In this document: positions 21,650 through 31,334 of the stretch, piece after piece
How the letters are laid out: every line of letters begins with the position of its first letter
Numbering within the stretch: position 1 is the first letter of the stretch
Source: Fragilaria crotonensis
Lineage: Eukaryota > Bacillariophyta > Fragilariophyceae > Fragilariales > Fragilariaceae
Reading direction: 5' to 3'
Length of the DNA stretch: 52,629 bases
Assembly: GCA_022925895.1 (NCBI GenBank)
Contig: JAKSYS010000437.1
Span: forward strand, 1-52,629
Program-made: the position numbers and the translations under genes
Notes under the pieces: model-generated
The model's input: only the letters and a program-made list of their open reading frames with translations
Told to the model about the DNA's origin: nothing
Databases searched by the model: none

Positions 21650-23508
21650 TCACAAAAAAGCATTGTCTCCAGACACATTGCCGAGAACAGCTTCATCATT
21701 GGCAGCAGCTAGCATGGTGTCCTTCCACTGCCTTCCGCCACCATGGTCATCCATATCCAAAATGTTGCTGCCAGACACTTTGTCAAGAACATCATCATCA
21801 TTCCAAGCAAGCATGGTGTCTGCAGTGCCGCTTGTCTCCAACTGCCCTCTCTCGATGTCCATATCCACAAAGGTATCCCCAAATAGGTCATAGTGTACAT
21901 GTCCTTCAAGAAATAACCCTGTTGGCGGTGGAGGTATAAACCGCTGGTCACCGACAAAATTGTTGTTGCGGAATGTTCTTGGTGAATCAAGAAGTGACGA
22001 GACATGTTGGTCAAACTCCAACATCATATTGTTGAGCACCACAGAAATCGAATCAGAGTGTGGAGCATCGTCAACATTTTCTTTGTCAGAGGTACTGCAA
22101 CCATAGTTGCTTGCCGTTCCGTCACTACTATGGGGACTTGGTGTACTAAGTGCACTAACACCGCTAGAGCCACCAGGTGCTAACATTATCAGCACAAGAG
22201 CGAGCAAGCACAAGAAAAGAAGCTGAGCAAGATGCAACAATCAAGTTAATTCACAGCTTATGGATTTTCATACCTTCGTTGAGGGCATTCACCAATTCAT
22301 CCTCATCCGTGAATTTTTCTTCCTGTTTGTCAAACACTCGTTCGGCAGCTTCAACCAAATGAAGCTTCCAAACAACACGGCAGTGCATTGTTTCATACTC
22401 CTTTTCGCCCAAAATTACTGTGTTTTCATAAGGCTCGGATTTCATCTTGATCAATCCATCGGTGGCACCAGGAGAGTAAATCAAGTTTGAAAGAGTCATG
22501 TAGCCAGGGAATGAGAGGACAATGTTCTTGGAAGTGCGCTCTTCACTATCCTGGATTGCGTGGCGCGAGACGTCACGCGCATCTTGGAGTTTTTCGCAGA
22601 AACGAGAACGCAACTTCTCTTTGTCAGCGAGAATTTTGTGGTCATCTCGGTAAGATGCACACAGACCCGGTGCCTTGATGAACACGTGATGATTATCTGG
22701 CAGTAAGTACGCGCGGTAAAGTCCTTTCTTCACATCACGAACATCCACATTCATTTCAATTGCATAGCCATTGTGGAACTTTCCATCGGTCTTGACACCC
22801 ATGAAGTTGAACACTTGAACTTCCCTGTTCTTCTCTGGACGGTCAATGTTGACTTCAATCTCAACTACATTGGCACGCAGGTAAGATACAGGACTCTTGT
22901 GCTGTAGTTGCAAAAATGAGAAATTCGCACTCACCAAAATCATTGGAATCCAAAGCGCGCTGGATGTGCGCAGCCGTTTTACTTGTGCTTACAGGTTTTG
23001 CAATTGTCATAGCAGACGACAACATGATGGTGCTGACTGGTGGTGGTGATTCAAATGCTGGCGGCTCCTGGTTAGGAACTGCTGGGGATAATGATCTGCG
23101 GAAGTAGTGGTGGGAGGAGTCGGATGAGTTTGCTCGTTCCAGTGTCGTGGAAGCCGGAGGATGGGCGAAGGAATGAGGGATGTGATTTCTTTCCTCTCCG
23201 ACAATGGCAAGGTACTTCAATTGAACAGCCTGAAACCGCTCAAGGGTTAACAGTTTCCACTTATTTACCTTGTTCTGCACACGTCTTTGCTGGATTGTGT
23301 TTGGATTACCGTATGTCTCTGGAAAGCGGTCACAAAGATTCTTGATAGAGAAAGTGTGGATGCCGCCCCTCTCTTCTATGTCTCTTAAAAGCTTGCGGAT
23401 GACAGGTTTGCCAAGTCCTTTGCGATGAGAATTGGGACTTCCAAAGGGTTGTTGGATTGTTGATTCGTCTGATGGGCTGTTGGGGTTGACTTCCATTGAC
23501 ACCGCCAC
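21650..23508 (-). CDS. Three-exon gene of unknown function
   Basis: Three minus-strand frames join through two introns that keep frame exactly: exon 1 23508-22935, intron 22934-22865 (GTGAGT...GTAG, 70 nt), exon 2 22864-22274, intron 22273-22180 (GTATGA...TTAG, 94 nt), exon 3 22179-21650, giving 564 residues. The N-terminal part has a GLGKPVIRKLLRDIEERGG block, then a helix RRVQNKVNKWKLL. The central part is a compact alpha/beta region (NFMGVKTDGKFHNGYAIEMN, YLLPDNHHVFIKAPG). The C-terminal third is acidic and low-complexity. Read without splicing, exon 3 would start with a hydrophobic leader, but that piece is intronic in the spliced model. I do not recognise the family. The neighbour at 24035 is transcribed in the same direction. 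Confidence 0.66.
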
Positions 23509-24034
23509 TTTCCTGGAAGGAAAAATTGTGTGAAAAAGTTGAACTTGTGAAATATTTATGATGAGGATTCGAAGTTGTCATTGGTCACAGGCCCTCAGTT
23601 ACTGCAAAACAATAGGAACCTTGTAGTAGGAGTGCATGGAAGCTTTTGAAATCGTCTTCTTGTACACAGGGTACTACCGGTAGAAAGGATATGAACTCGG
23701 AAGAAGTCAACTTCAAACCTTCTACCGCCAATCCCCCAACAACAACATGAGAGTACATTATATGGTTGAATGTTTACGAGATGCGATCATTGTCACTCCA
23801 GCCATGGCAAATACTAGCTAGTGCTAGTACCCCCCAGCAGGCCAAGCATCAATACAGCAAGAAGACGTGAACTTTGAATTTACGCCGCCAATCCACTAAT
23901 GCCTGTGCCGGTGTTACATCATGCTGGATTTTGGTAGCAATCCATACGCATACAATAGTTACGCCATTTTGGTAAGTATACTACTACTAGCGTAGTTGTT
24001 CTCCAAGCAGTAGGCCAATTATCAACGTACTTAA

Positions 24035-24559
24035 CTACTTATTCTTGGTTCCATATTGAAAGTTGAGCTTCAACCGACGCACTTCCTGGTGTATGTGTTT
24101 TCGAAAGACCTCAAGAGGATAATCGCCGTATTCAGTTCTAGTGCCATGCAACTGCATGGGGGTCATCCGTTCGTGATTCTTTGCAGCAACATCAACTTTC
24201 AAAAGGCGTTCTGCTTCTGAGCCATTCCAGCGCGGCTCGCCTCGATGATTGTGTGACGGCACTGGGAACTGGAGCCTGTCATTCACTAGAGCATTAAGCT
24301 CATCGTCAGCTCGCCCCACTTTTGTGCGGTGCTGCTTTTGCATAGCTCGAAGTCGCGGTGGGAATTTCTTGTATAGAAATCCAGAAAACTCTCGTCGTGG
24401 AAGGCAGAAGGTATTCCATATAGCCAGTGGGGTCATTGCATCCTGCTCAGCTGGCAAGTCACCGGATACCAGAAGCAGATGAAGAACCTTCTGAGCCTCA
24501 CTACCCCTCCAGGGATGAGGCTCAGTAGCAGAGGCAGTCGATGGTTTTACTCCACTCAT
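24035..24559 (-). CDS. Hypothetical protein with two copies of a GSEA module
   Basis: This 174-residue intact frame contains two related modules. The first, near residue 16, reads PWRGSEAQKVL, then MTPLAIWNT, then REFSGFLYKKF. The second, near residue 108, reads PRWNGSEAERLL, then MTPMQLHGTR, then LEVFRKHIHQEV. The shared pattern is W.GSEA..LL ... MTP..L...R.E(F/Y)....(F/L)...(I/F). No enzymatic motif is seen. It ends in a basic YGTKNK. It lies about 500 bp upstream of the three-exon gene and on the same strand. A role cannot be assigned. Confidence 0.6.
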   Translation of the reverse strand: MSGVKPSTASATEPHPWRGSEAQKVLHLLLVSGDLPAEQDAMTPLAIWNTFCLPRREFSGFLYKKFPPRLRAMQKQHRTKVGRADDELNALVNDRLQFPVPSHNHRGEPRWNGSEAERLLKVDVAAKNHERMTPMQLHGTRTEYGDYPLEVFRKHIHQEVRRLKLNFQYGTKNK

Positions 24560-24673
24560 TGTACCGTGCCGCCGTCGTGTTTGTCACAAAAAGCAACACA
24601 GCTGATATGAAAAATATCACGAGCTCGTCCGCAAGATTAATCTTTTTGTGGGAGGGCTCAGGAAGAGCTTTGC

Positions 24674-24865
24674 GCATGAGCATTTTGCTCAGGCTGAGCA
24701 TTTTACTTCAGAATTTTGCATACCATGAGCATATTGCTTCAGCTTTTCGCTCACCCTGAGCATTTTGCTCATGTGCATTTCGCTCACGATCATTTTGAAG
24801 GATGAGCAAACGCTCGCTGCAATCAGTATTTCATTCATGCGCGTTTCGCTCGACCTGAGCATTTC
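24674..24865. repeat. Second cluster of TGAGCATTTTGCTCA-like palindromes
   Basis: About seven units of the same family as at 9981-10125, with cores such as CATGAGCATTTTGCTCA, CTGAGCATTTTACTTCA and CGCTCACCCTGAGCA. The units alternate orientation and spacing. Confidence 0.8.
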
Positions 24866-25915
24866 GATCTACGTACTACGTAGTTGATACAATACTGGCT
24901 TGTACATGGATATCCCTTTTTTTGCTTATGCATGTACGTATGATATACCCTACTGCCCACAGAGAAACAGCTCGAAGAATGCCAGAGATATAAACATCGT
25001 AAAAGGTCGTTTTTGGTATTCGGAGTAATCAGCTCGTACTCCGTACATACAATCAGATGACGTTGTGGACATTACTATCTACTCGCATACTGCATTCAGT
25101 ACCAGTACTAATCCTGACGAGCAGATTTTCCGGAACCTCCAGCACGCGTTACTGTTCGCATATATAAGTTATGCACGAGTGTAAATAAATCATATGTTTC
25201 TAATTTACCTACTGAGTACAGACCGTGTACTTTCTACCGTACCATACACCGTACACGGCTACATTGCACTCGGTACATATCATAAGTCCTTGCCAATCAG
25301 AATTTAAGTAGAACGCACGGTCATGAGACGCTCCAGCTTGCAGAATCTACTAATAGTAGCAGTATGGGCCTATAGCTGGTTGCATCATGATGATGATTTT
25401 CGTAGGATGCGTAGACCCTCGTATGGATTTATTTGACATTTAACGATTCTACGTACTGAGCCATACTAAACATCTCGTTCTTAATTTTTTTGGAAAGCAT
25501 GGCGCGTGAGACCCTCGTATGGCATTTCCACAATGAGCGCAGCGGCATGTTCACCGATGTTGCCATAACTTTGTGAATTTCATTGCTGCAGTATTTCCAT
25601 GAACGGTTTTCATTCATGGACTTGAACACAAGTCTATAAACTCTCGTGGAAATACGGCAGCTCAAAAAACAACGGAGATCTTGAGAGATCTTTGAGCGCC
25701 ATTGTGAGACGAACGAAGCGTGCAATTTGCCGTGATAATTTTAGTTCGACAGGGTTAAAGCTATTCTTTTGTACTAGGGTCTACGTGGGCTACTATAAGT
25801 TTTCATTTATTGCAACCAGCCGTATTGCCTATTGTCATCAAAATCAACACCTGATCTAGTCGTACGGGAGGAAAAGTGTCCTTTTGCGGCAATCCGAACT
25901 CTCAAACCGACAACA
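24866..25915. other. Intergenic, nothing recognised
   Basis: About 1 kb containing repeated GTACTA words and an AT-rich segment near 25150-25300. A minus-strand frame (25725-25429) has no recognised domain. A TATAAG occurs at 25793 upstream of the leucine-rich-repeat gene. Confidence 0.45.
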
Positions 25916-27130
25916 ATGGCCTGTGCCCTGGGAAGAAAAGTGAGAACTGGTTTGATCTCTCAACATTTGGATCTCCTCTCCAGTGATAACCCAAAGATGA
26001 AGACACTTCGCTTGTCGTTACCCGAGGTCGAACACGATTTGCTTCGAGCGTACATGAGGACTGTTCGTGACCATAAATACTTGGAAGACCTTTGGCTTGA
26101 TGGGGATGACATAGAAATCGATATTGCCCACTCCTTGGCAACGTCTCTGCGCGTCAACACTAATCTACGGATTCTGAGGCTTCGCAAATGCCCGATCAAT
26201 GGTTACGGTGCATCAACAATATTCGATGCCATTCGTGACAGCAAAACCCTCGAAGAGCTCTACTTGGAACGTAATGACATTTGCGATTACGCCGTCAAGT
26301 CCCTCTGCTCCATGATTCGCTGCAATAAGTCCTCAAGGTATTGTGCATTGACGACAATCCGATAGGAGCCTATTGCATGCGTAGTGTCCAGAAGCGCTGC
26401 GTCAGAACACGAGCCTGGAAGTACTGAATTGCACCGAGGGTGTATTGGTGGACCACTCTATGCAGAGGCGATCGGACGGATGGTCTTACGCAACAAGACT
26501 TTGAAACGATTGCATTTAATGAATACAAAACTGAGGTCGAGTGATATTGTGATCTTGGCGAAGCATTTGGAACAAAACAAAACGCTGGAGCATCTAGTCG
26601 TGGTGGGGTCACGAATCGGTGTAGACGCAGGGATTGCATTGGGCGAACTTGCGAAGCGCACCAAAACGTTGAAAGGACTGCGCTTATGTGGAAATAGCTT
26701 GAAAGATGAAGGGTTTATCGCAATTTTGGAGGGAGTGAAACTGAACAAGAGTCTAACCGGATTCCGCGTGATGATGAATACTCTGACAAACATAGGTGTG
26801 CAAGCCTTGGTTGACGCTGCGGTCAATCATCCCATACTGCGAGAAATTGACGTATCTTGCAACCGCATCAAGGAAAGTGGAGGAAAGATGCTGGTTGATT
26901 TGTTGGAGCGAAACGACCGCATCGTCACCCTCGGAATGTATGGAAATGATATAGGTTTGCAACTGGAGATGATTTCGTACTGGCAACGTTTGAACGAAGC
27001 TGGTCGCAGGTTGGTCAAAGTTCCTAATCTTTCAAGAAATGAATTCTTTGACCTGGTCGTCAAGCATAAATCGGAAACGGACGCAATATTTTTCTTCCTG
27101 CGCGCGAGGCCAGATATGATGAACGTTTGA
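25916..27130 (+). CDS. Leucine-rich-repeat protein (RI-type), with frame breaks
   Basis: The likely start is the ATG at 25916 in a CAACAATGG context. The product is a ribonuclease-inhibitor-like leucine-rich-repeat protein. Repeats of about 28 residues with LxxLxLxxN cores are visible: LEDLWLDGDDI, LRILRLRKCPI, LEELYLERNDI, then after the break LKRLHLMNTKL, LEHLVVVGSRI, LKGLRLCGNSL, LTGFRVMMNTL, LREIDVSCNRI and IVTLGMYGNDI. The C-terminal tail is helical (FFDLVVKHKSETDAIFFF). Between about 26331 and 26440 the reading shifts at least three times, while intermediate repeats still read correctly (LCIDDNPIG, NTSLEVLNC), so indels and not an intron explain it. Such proteins act as protein-binding scaffolds; the partner is unknown. 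Confidence 0.74.
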
Positions 27131-27640
27131 AAATATCGAAGCAGTCGAGTCTCCTTAGTACGAGGTACCTGGAATTTTCAACACTGCACTAGAAAAACTG
27201 GTGTCGACGGTGCGTGTTTGATCTTGTGTTGTTCGCCATGTCCCATAGGTTCTAGAACGATGAAGTTCTCTGAATCCTATTACACTGTGATTTGGTGGAG
27301 TCACCATCCACACAGCATGTCGCGGTTGTCCGTATCCTGGTCGTGAATCAACGCGGGAATTATGGGGATTGTAGGTAGCTGGCGGAGAACGCAACGTGTC
27401 CTGTCAATTGTTCATGTAGGATGTATACTGCATGCATAGACTGTACTCTTAGTAGACTATAGACTATGGCGAATGTTTGCATAGACATCAGAGACGATAG
27501 GATTCTGGCTGTTGTAGTAAAGATCATTATTGTGTGTTATAGACCATAGATTATAGATTATTGTTGACTCTCGAATTAAGACTAATGCTGCTATAGACCA
27601 CAGACCGTATGAAACATTCAATGTATACAGTATACAGTAC
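27131..27640. other. Intergenic, nothing recognised
   Basis: About 500 bp between the leucine-rich-repeat gene and the pogo-like transposon, with several imperfect repeats of the type ATAGAC(C/T)ATAGA near 27440-27610. No gene. Confidence 0.5.
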
Positions 27641-27642
27641 TA

Positions 27643-27667
27643 CCGTAAAACTCTCTGGTTAAGACCC
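27643..27667 (+). repeat. Left terminal inverted repeat
   Basis: 25-base end of the pogo-like element, starting CCGTAAAACTCTCTGG and ending AAGACCC; perfect inverted match to 30760-30784. Confidence 0.93.
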
Positions 27668-27856
27668 AGGAATTGTGCGGGTTTTGACACTTTTTTTGCG
27701 GGGTGGGTCTTAACCTACGTAAACCAAGAGCAAGATTCCGTCCAAATGTGCGCCATAAAAAAGTCTTTTTACCTACTTGTTATTTGGCGCGCGTTTGTGA
27801 AACGTGACTGTTGCGTTCGTTCACAGTTTTGTTTGTTGACATCGTTCTTGTCCATA

Positions 27857-29681
27857 ATGGATGGGACTACTACTCCTACTCTTAGTAACAGCAGCAGAAG
27901 GAGGCGTTTCGCGAACTTTGAGAGGCTTGCAATCGTTAGGAATGTGAGAAGGCGCGTAGAGGCAGGTGAATCTATCAGGGCCGCATGTCGAGCACTCAAC
28001 ATAATTCCGAAACAGTACAGAGAATGGTCGACAATTTCAAGGACCATGATGGAACACGGCAACTCAAAGGCAAAGAGTACAGCTAAGGGTCCTACTTCAG
28101 TCCTAGCGCCAATTGAAAATGATCTACTCAAATTCATCTTTGAACTAAGAGAACAAGGGTTTGCGGTTTCTATTTCTACTGTCGTCATTCAAGCTTCTCG
28201 ATTGATGGCGGAGTTCCAACGAAAATCAAGCCGGGCAAGGTATCAAAGTGTACGGAGGTGGATCAGAAAACACAGTCTCGTCCACAGGATGGGAACACAT
28301 GAAAGCCAGCGATCCCCATCCGAGACTGCAGGTTTGGCTCAAGATTACGTGCGAACAATCCGTCCAAAACTTATACAGAGCAACCGTCATGAAGATTTTA
28401 TCCTTAATATGGATCAAACACCTGTTCCATTTACATTCAATGCGAAGAGTACGCTTGAGTTAGCGGGACAGCGAACAATTCACATTCGAAAGTCAACAAG
28501 CGACACAAAGAGGGTAACATGTGCCATGACAGTGTCTGCAAGCGGTCGTGTACTTACCCCATTACTTGTTTTTAAAGGAGCTCCAAATGGTCGCATTGAA
28601 AAAACGAATTCGTCACTTATCCAGATGACATAGTGTACGCATGCCAAGGCAATGCATGGATGGATGAAAGAGTGATGCATTTATGGATCGAGAGAATCTT
28701 GAAGCCGTACGTAGACCAGGCACCTCCTGGAATTGTTCCGCTGCTGTTGCTTGACTCGTACCGCTGTCACATGATGAAATCGACTGTAAACGCAATCGAG
28801 GATTTGGGTGTTGAGGTCGAACACATTCCTGGTGGTTGCACTTCTCTGTGCCAACCGGTTGATGTTGGCGTTAATAAACCATTCAAATCCAGATTGCGCA
28901 AACTGTGGGAGGAATGGATGATTAGTACTGGTTTACACCAAGGGAAAATCGATCCACCGACCAGAAAACACATCGCTGAATGGTGTTCGACTTCTTGTCG
29001 TGACTTACCTGCACAGATGGTAAGGAATGCATGGCGTCATGGAACGTACAGCTATTATCCTTCAGTGCAGGAGGAAGAGCATGCAGCCGACCAGCGTCAG
29101 GAGGACGAGCATGCAGCCGACGACGACGAAGTCAACACCTTTGTCAGAAACGGAATCAACTGTCCTGTGGAGCAGCAGGTTAACAGCGATGATGAGAGTC
29201 GTGATGAGAACGATGACGATGCCAGTGATGATGACGAGATGCTGAGAAATCATTCGAGCCTCTCCTTTCTTACCATGGAGGCAACCAGCAAGCGCACAAC
29301 CAGCAGCAGGAGGAAGAGCAGCACGCCACCGCCGACGAGCAGGAAGTTAACGACGACACCTTCAGAAACCGAAACGACAATCCTTTCCAGCAGCAACAGG
29401 CTAACGATGAGGATGATGGGAGTGGTGATCATGAGTACAATAGCAGCGATGACGAGACGAGAAATCATTCGGAGCCCCTCCTTTCTTACCATCATGAAGA
29501 CAACCAACCGCACATCCATGGGCACATTCTTGGCGAGACAAACAATGGGACATTAAACAAGAATATCATCATCGCCGGTACTAATTCTCACATCACATCA
29601 GAATCTTTTCCGCCACTGCCTGACACGTTGCAACTTGTTCAACTTCTGCAAGAAGTCCAGCACGCAAACAGGCAGGAGTGA
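27857..29681 (+). pseudogene. pogo/Tigger-like transposase, two frame breaks
   Basis: Start chosen at the MDGTTTP methionine (27857). Residues about 15-75 form a helix-turn-helix DNA-binding region (FERLAIVRNVRRRVEAG, AACRALNI). A second helical block follows (RYQSVRRWIRKHSL), then the DDE catalytic core with D in NMDQTPVPF, D in LLLLDSYRCH, and D in QPVDVGVNKPFK. A long acidic, Gln/Glu-rich tail follows, with a repeated RNHSEPLLSY motif. The frame breaks in an A6 run at 28599-28604 (seven A expected) and again near 29256, where one copy of an internal repeat lacks a G present in the second copy near 29470. The enzyme would excise and insert the element; this copy needs both lesions to be read through. 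Confidence 0.85.
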
Positions 29682-29697
29682 GCAACAAGATCAACAA

Positions 29698-29780
29698 CAT
29701 CACGACTCGGAGCCCCTCCTCTCTCAGTACGTACAACAACATCACAACTCGGAGCCCCTCCTCTCTCAGTACGTACCATA
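29698..29780 (+). repeat. Tandem duplication of about 43 bp in transposon
   Basis: ACTCGGAGCCCCTCCTCTCT followed by CAGTACGTAC occurs twice in a row. The same GGAGCCCCTCCT core also occurs in the transposase tail near 29471. Confidence 0.8.
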
Positions 29781-29801
29781 ATTAACATGTTAGCTAGTTT
29801 G

Positions 29802-30326
29802 TCACTCTTGTTGTTTCTGTTGCTTGTTTGCTGCAGAACTGTCGTTCTTCTCGCTGCAGGTGCGTTTTCGGTTGTCACTACTACCGGTTGCACCCTCCTC
29901 GTCACGACTGTCAATAAGAACAGCCTCACAGCAACCGCAATTTCGAACGTTCTTGCGTCGTTTTGTAGGGCTTTCAGACCCTTCGTATACATCTACCACT
30001 TGTGCAATACGCCCATCATACAGTTGCCACTGCTTCATGAGGTGACGCGGAAGAAATCCAACACGACAGCGATCAATTCCGTCACTAATCCAATAGACAG
30101 CAAGCGCGGATTCCTCTTTCCCTGTATCACCAATGATCTGCATGTGGCGTATCCGCACAACGGAGTCTTCCTGCAACACCGTACCACAAACATCATGTTC
30201 CTCGCAGGAGCGTCCACGATCACTCCTCCCAGTACCAACAATCTCAACCGTGACACCGCACGGATGTATTGGTGGACTGTTGGCCCTGGTGCTTGCGTTT
30301 CTTCCTGCGGATGGTGACATGGACAT
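29802..30326 (-). CDS. Accessory protein gene of the transposon, unknown role
   Basis: This 174-residue minus-strand frame lies inside the transposon, convergent with the transposase. The central part is ordered (VVRIRHMQIIGDTGKEES, ALAVYWISDGIDRCRVGFL, PRHLMKQWQLYDGRIAQV) and looks like a small beta-rich domain with conserved Trp, Arg and Cys positions. A basic segment follows (PTKRRKNVRN), then a polar Gln/Lys-rich tail. Ser/Gly-rich sequence occupies the first 35 residues. No catalytic motif is seen. Since it is enclosed by the inverted repeats, it is likely to travel with the element and may assist transposition or counter silencing; that is inference. I recognise no named family. Confidence 0.6.
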   Translation of the reverse strand: MSMSPSAGRNASTRANSPPIHPCGVTVEIVGTGRSDRGRSCEEHDVCGTVLQEDSVVRIRHMQIIGDTGKEESALAVYWISDGIDRCRVGFLPRHLMKQWQLYDGRIAQVVDVYEGSESPTKRRKNVRNCGCCEAVLIDSRDEEGATGSSDNRKRTCSEKNDSSAANKQQKQQE

Positions 30327-30759
30327 GGTGAGTGACTCATCAACAAATGAACAGACAACAGAAAGCAGAGGCAGGGGTTGTTGCTCTCATGTCACTTTTG
30401 ATTGCTTGCGACAGCGTTGTTTTGTGCACAGCAATTGCAAAATGCTTCAACAAATTTCTATGGGGTCGTGTTTGATCCATTGAAAATTGTGTGTGCAAGC
30501 ACGCATGGTTTGTTTTGGCCAAAAATGTCTGTTGGCACCCATAGGAATCCGTCAAAATCATTGTGATTCACCTATATCTTCGAATAGAAATCATTCGTAA
30601 CGTCGTCTGATTATATAAGTGTTGTATATGGAATTGAAGCCCTTTTCGTCCTCTTTTCGGTCGTGTTGTCCATTCTAGTTAGAATGAAGTACTACTGGAT
30701 TGGCATGCACATGTACGGAAAACATCCCTTTTTGGAGGGAGTGGGTCTTATCCTACGAG

Positions 30760-30784
30760 GGGTCTTAACCAGAGAGTTTTACGG
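30760..30784 (-). repeat. Right terminal inverted repeat
   Basis: Exact reverse complement of the left end, reading GGGTCTTAACCAGAGAG and ending TTTTACGG, followed by TA. Confidence 0.93.
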
Positions 30785-31334
30785 TAGTGTAGTGCATCAT
30801 TATCTGAACTGCGTACTCCAGTAGAAAGAGGTCTGTGGTCAATTCGCGCAGTGTTCTAAGCTCATTTTTTGCCGTCAATTGAGAATTGAGAGTAAAACAC
30901 CGAAGTACTAGTACTACCGGTAGTACTGTATTTCCGATAACGAAATGTGCGTATCTACGTGGGTTTCGGCTTATTTAGAGAACGTCATGTGGTCCTCCCA
31001 TGCTATAGCCTGATGGACAGTTGTCTGTTGTCTGTGCTTCCGAACAAGTTGAAAGATGGCGCAGGCGCTTGCGCGCAGCGCACAGCGCATCGGCGATATG
31101 GTCCAGGCTCAAGGCTGACCAATTATATGGCATTGGGAAAAACGCTGCTTTATTGTAGTCGACCCGAAGGGTTTCATTACAAAGTACTGGTGTTGAACCA
31201 TTTCATATTTCAACAACAGATTGACTTGTGCTCACTTCACGTGCTTCGTTGGGGTGTTTCTGGCTTCTCTCGTTGCGATCTTTTTTTATCCAAGAAAGTC
31301 TTTTCGGAATAGCACATCATCGGTATCTGCCAAA

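Larger units (their letters stand above)
27643..30784 (+). mobile_element. pogo/Tigger-like DNA transposon, about 3.1 kb
   Basis: The ends are 25-base inverted repeats beginning CCGTAAAACTCTCTGG (27643-27667) with their exact complement at 30760-30784. TA follows on both outer sides (27641-27642 and 30785-30786), the target duplication of Tc1/mariner-type elements. A second motif TGGGTCTTA(A/T)CCTACG occurs near each end in the same orientation. Inside are a plus-strand transposase and a convergent minus-strand gene. Intact ends suggest that a recent or still mobilisable copy is present. Confidence 0.92.
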
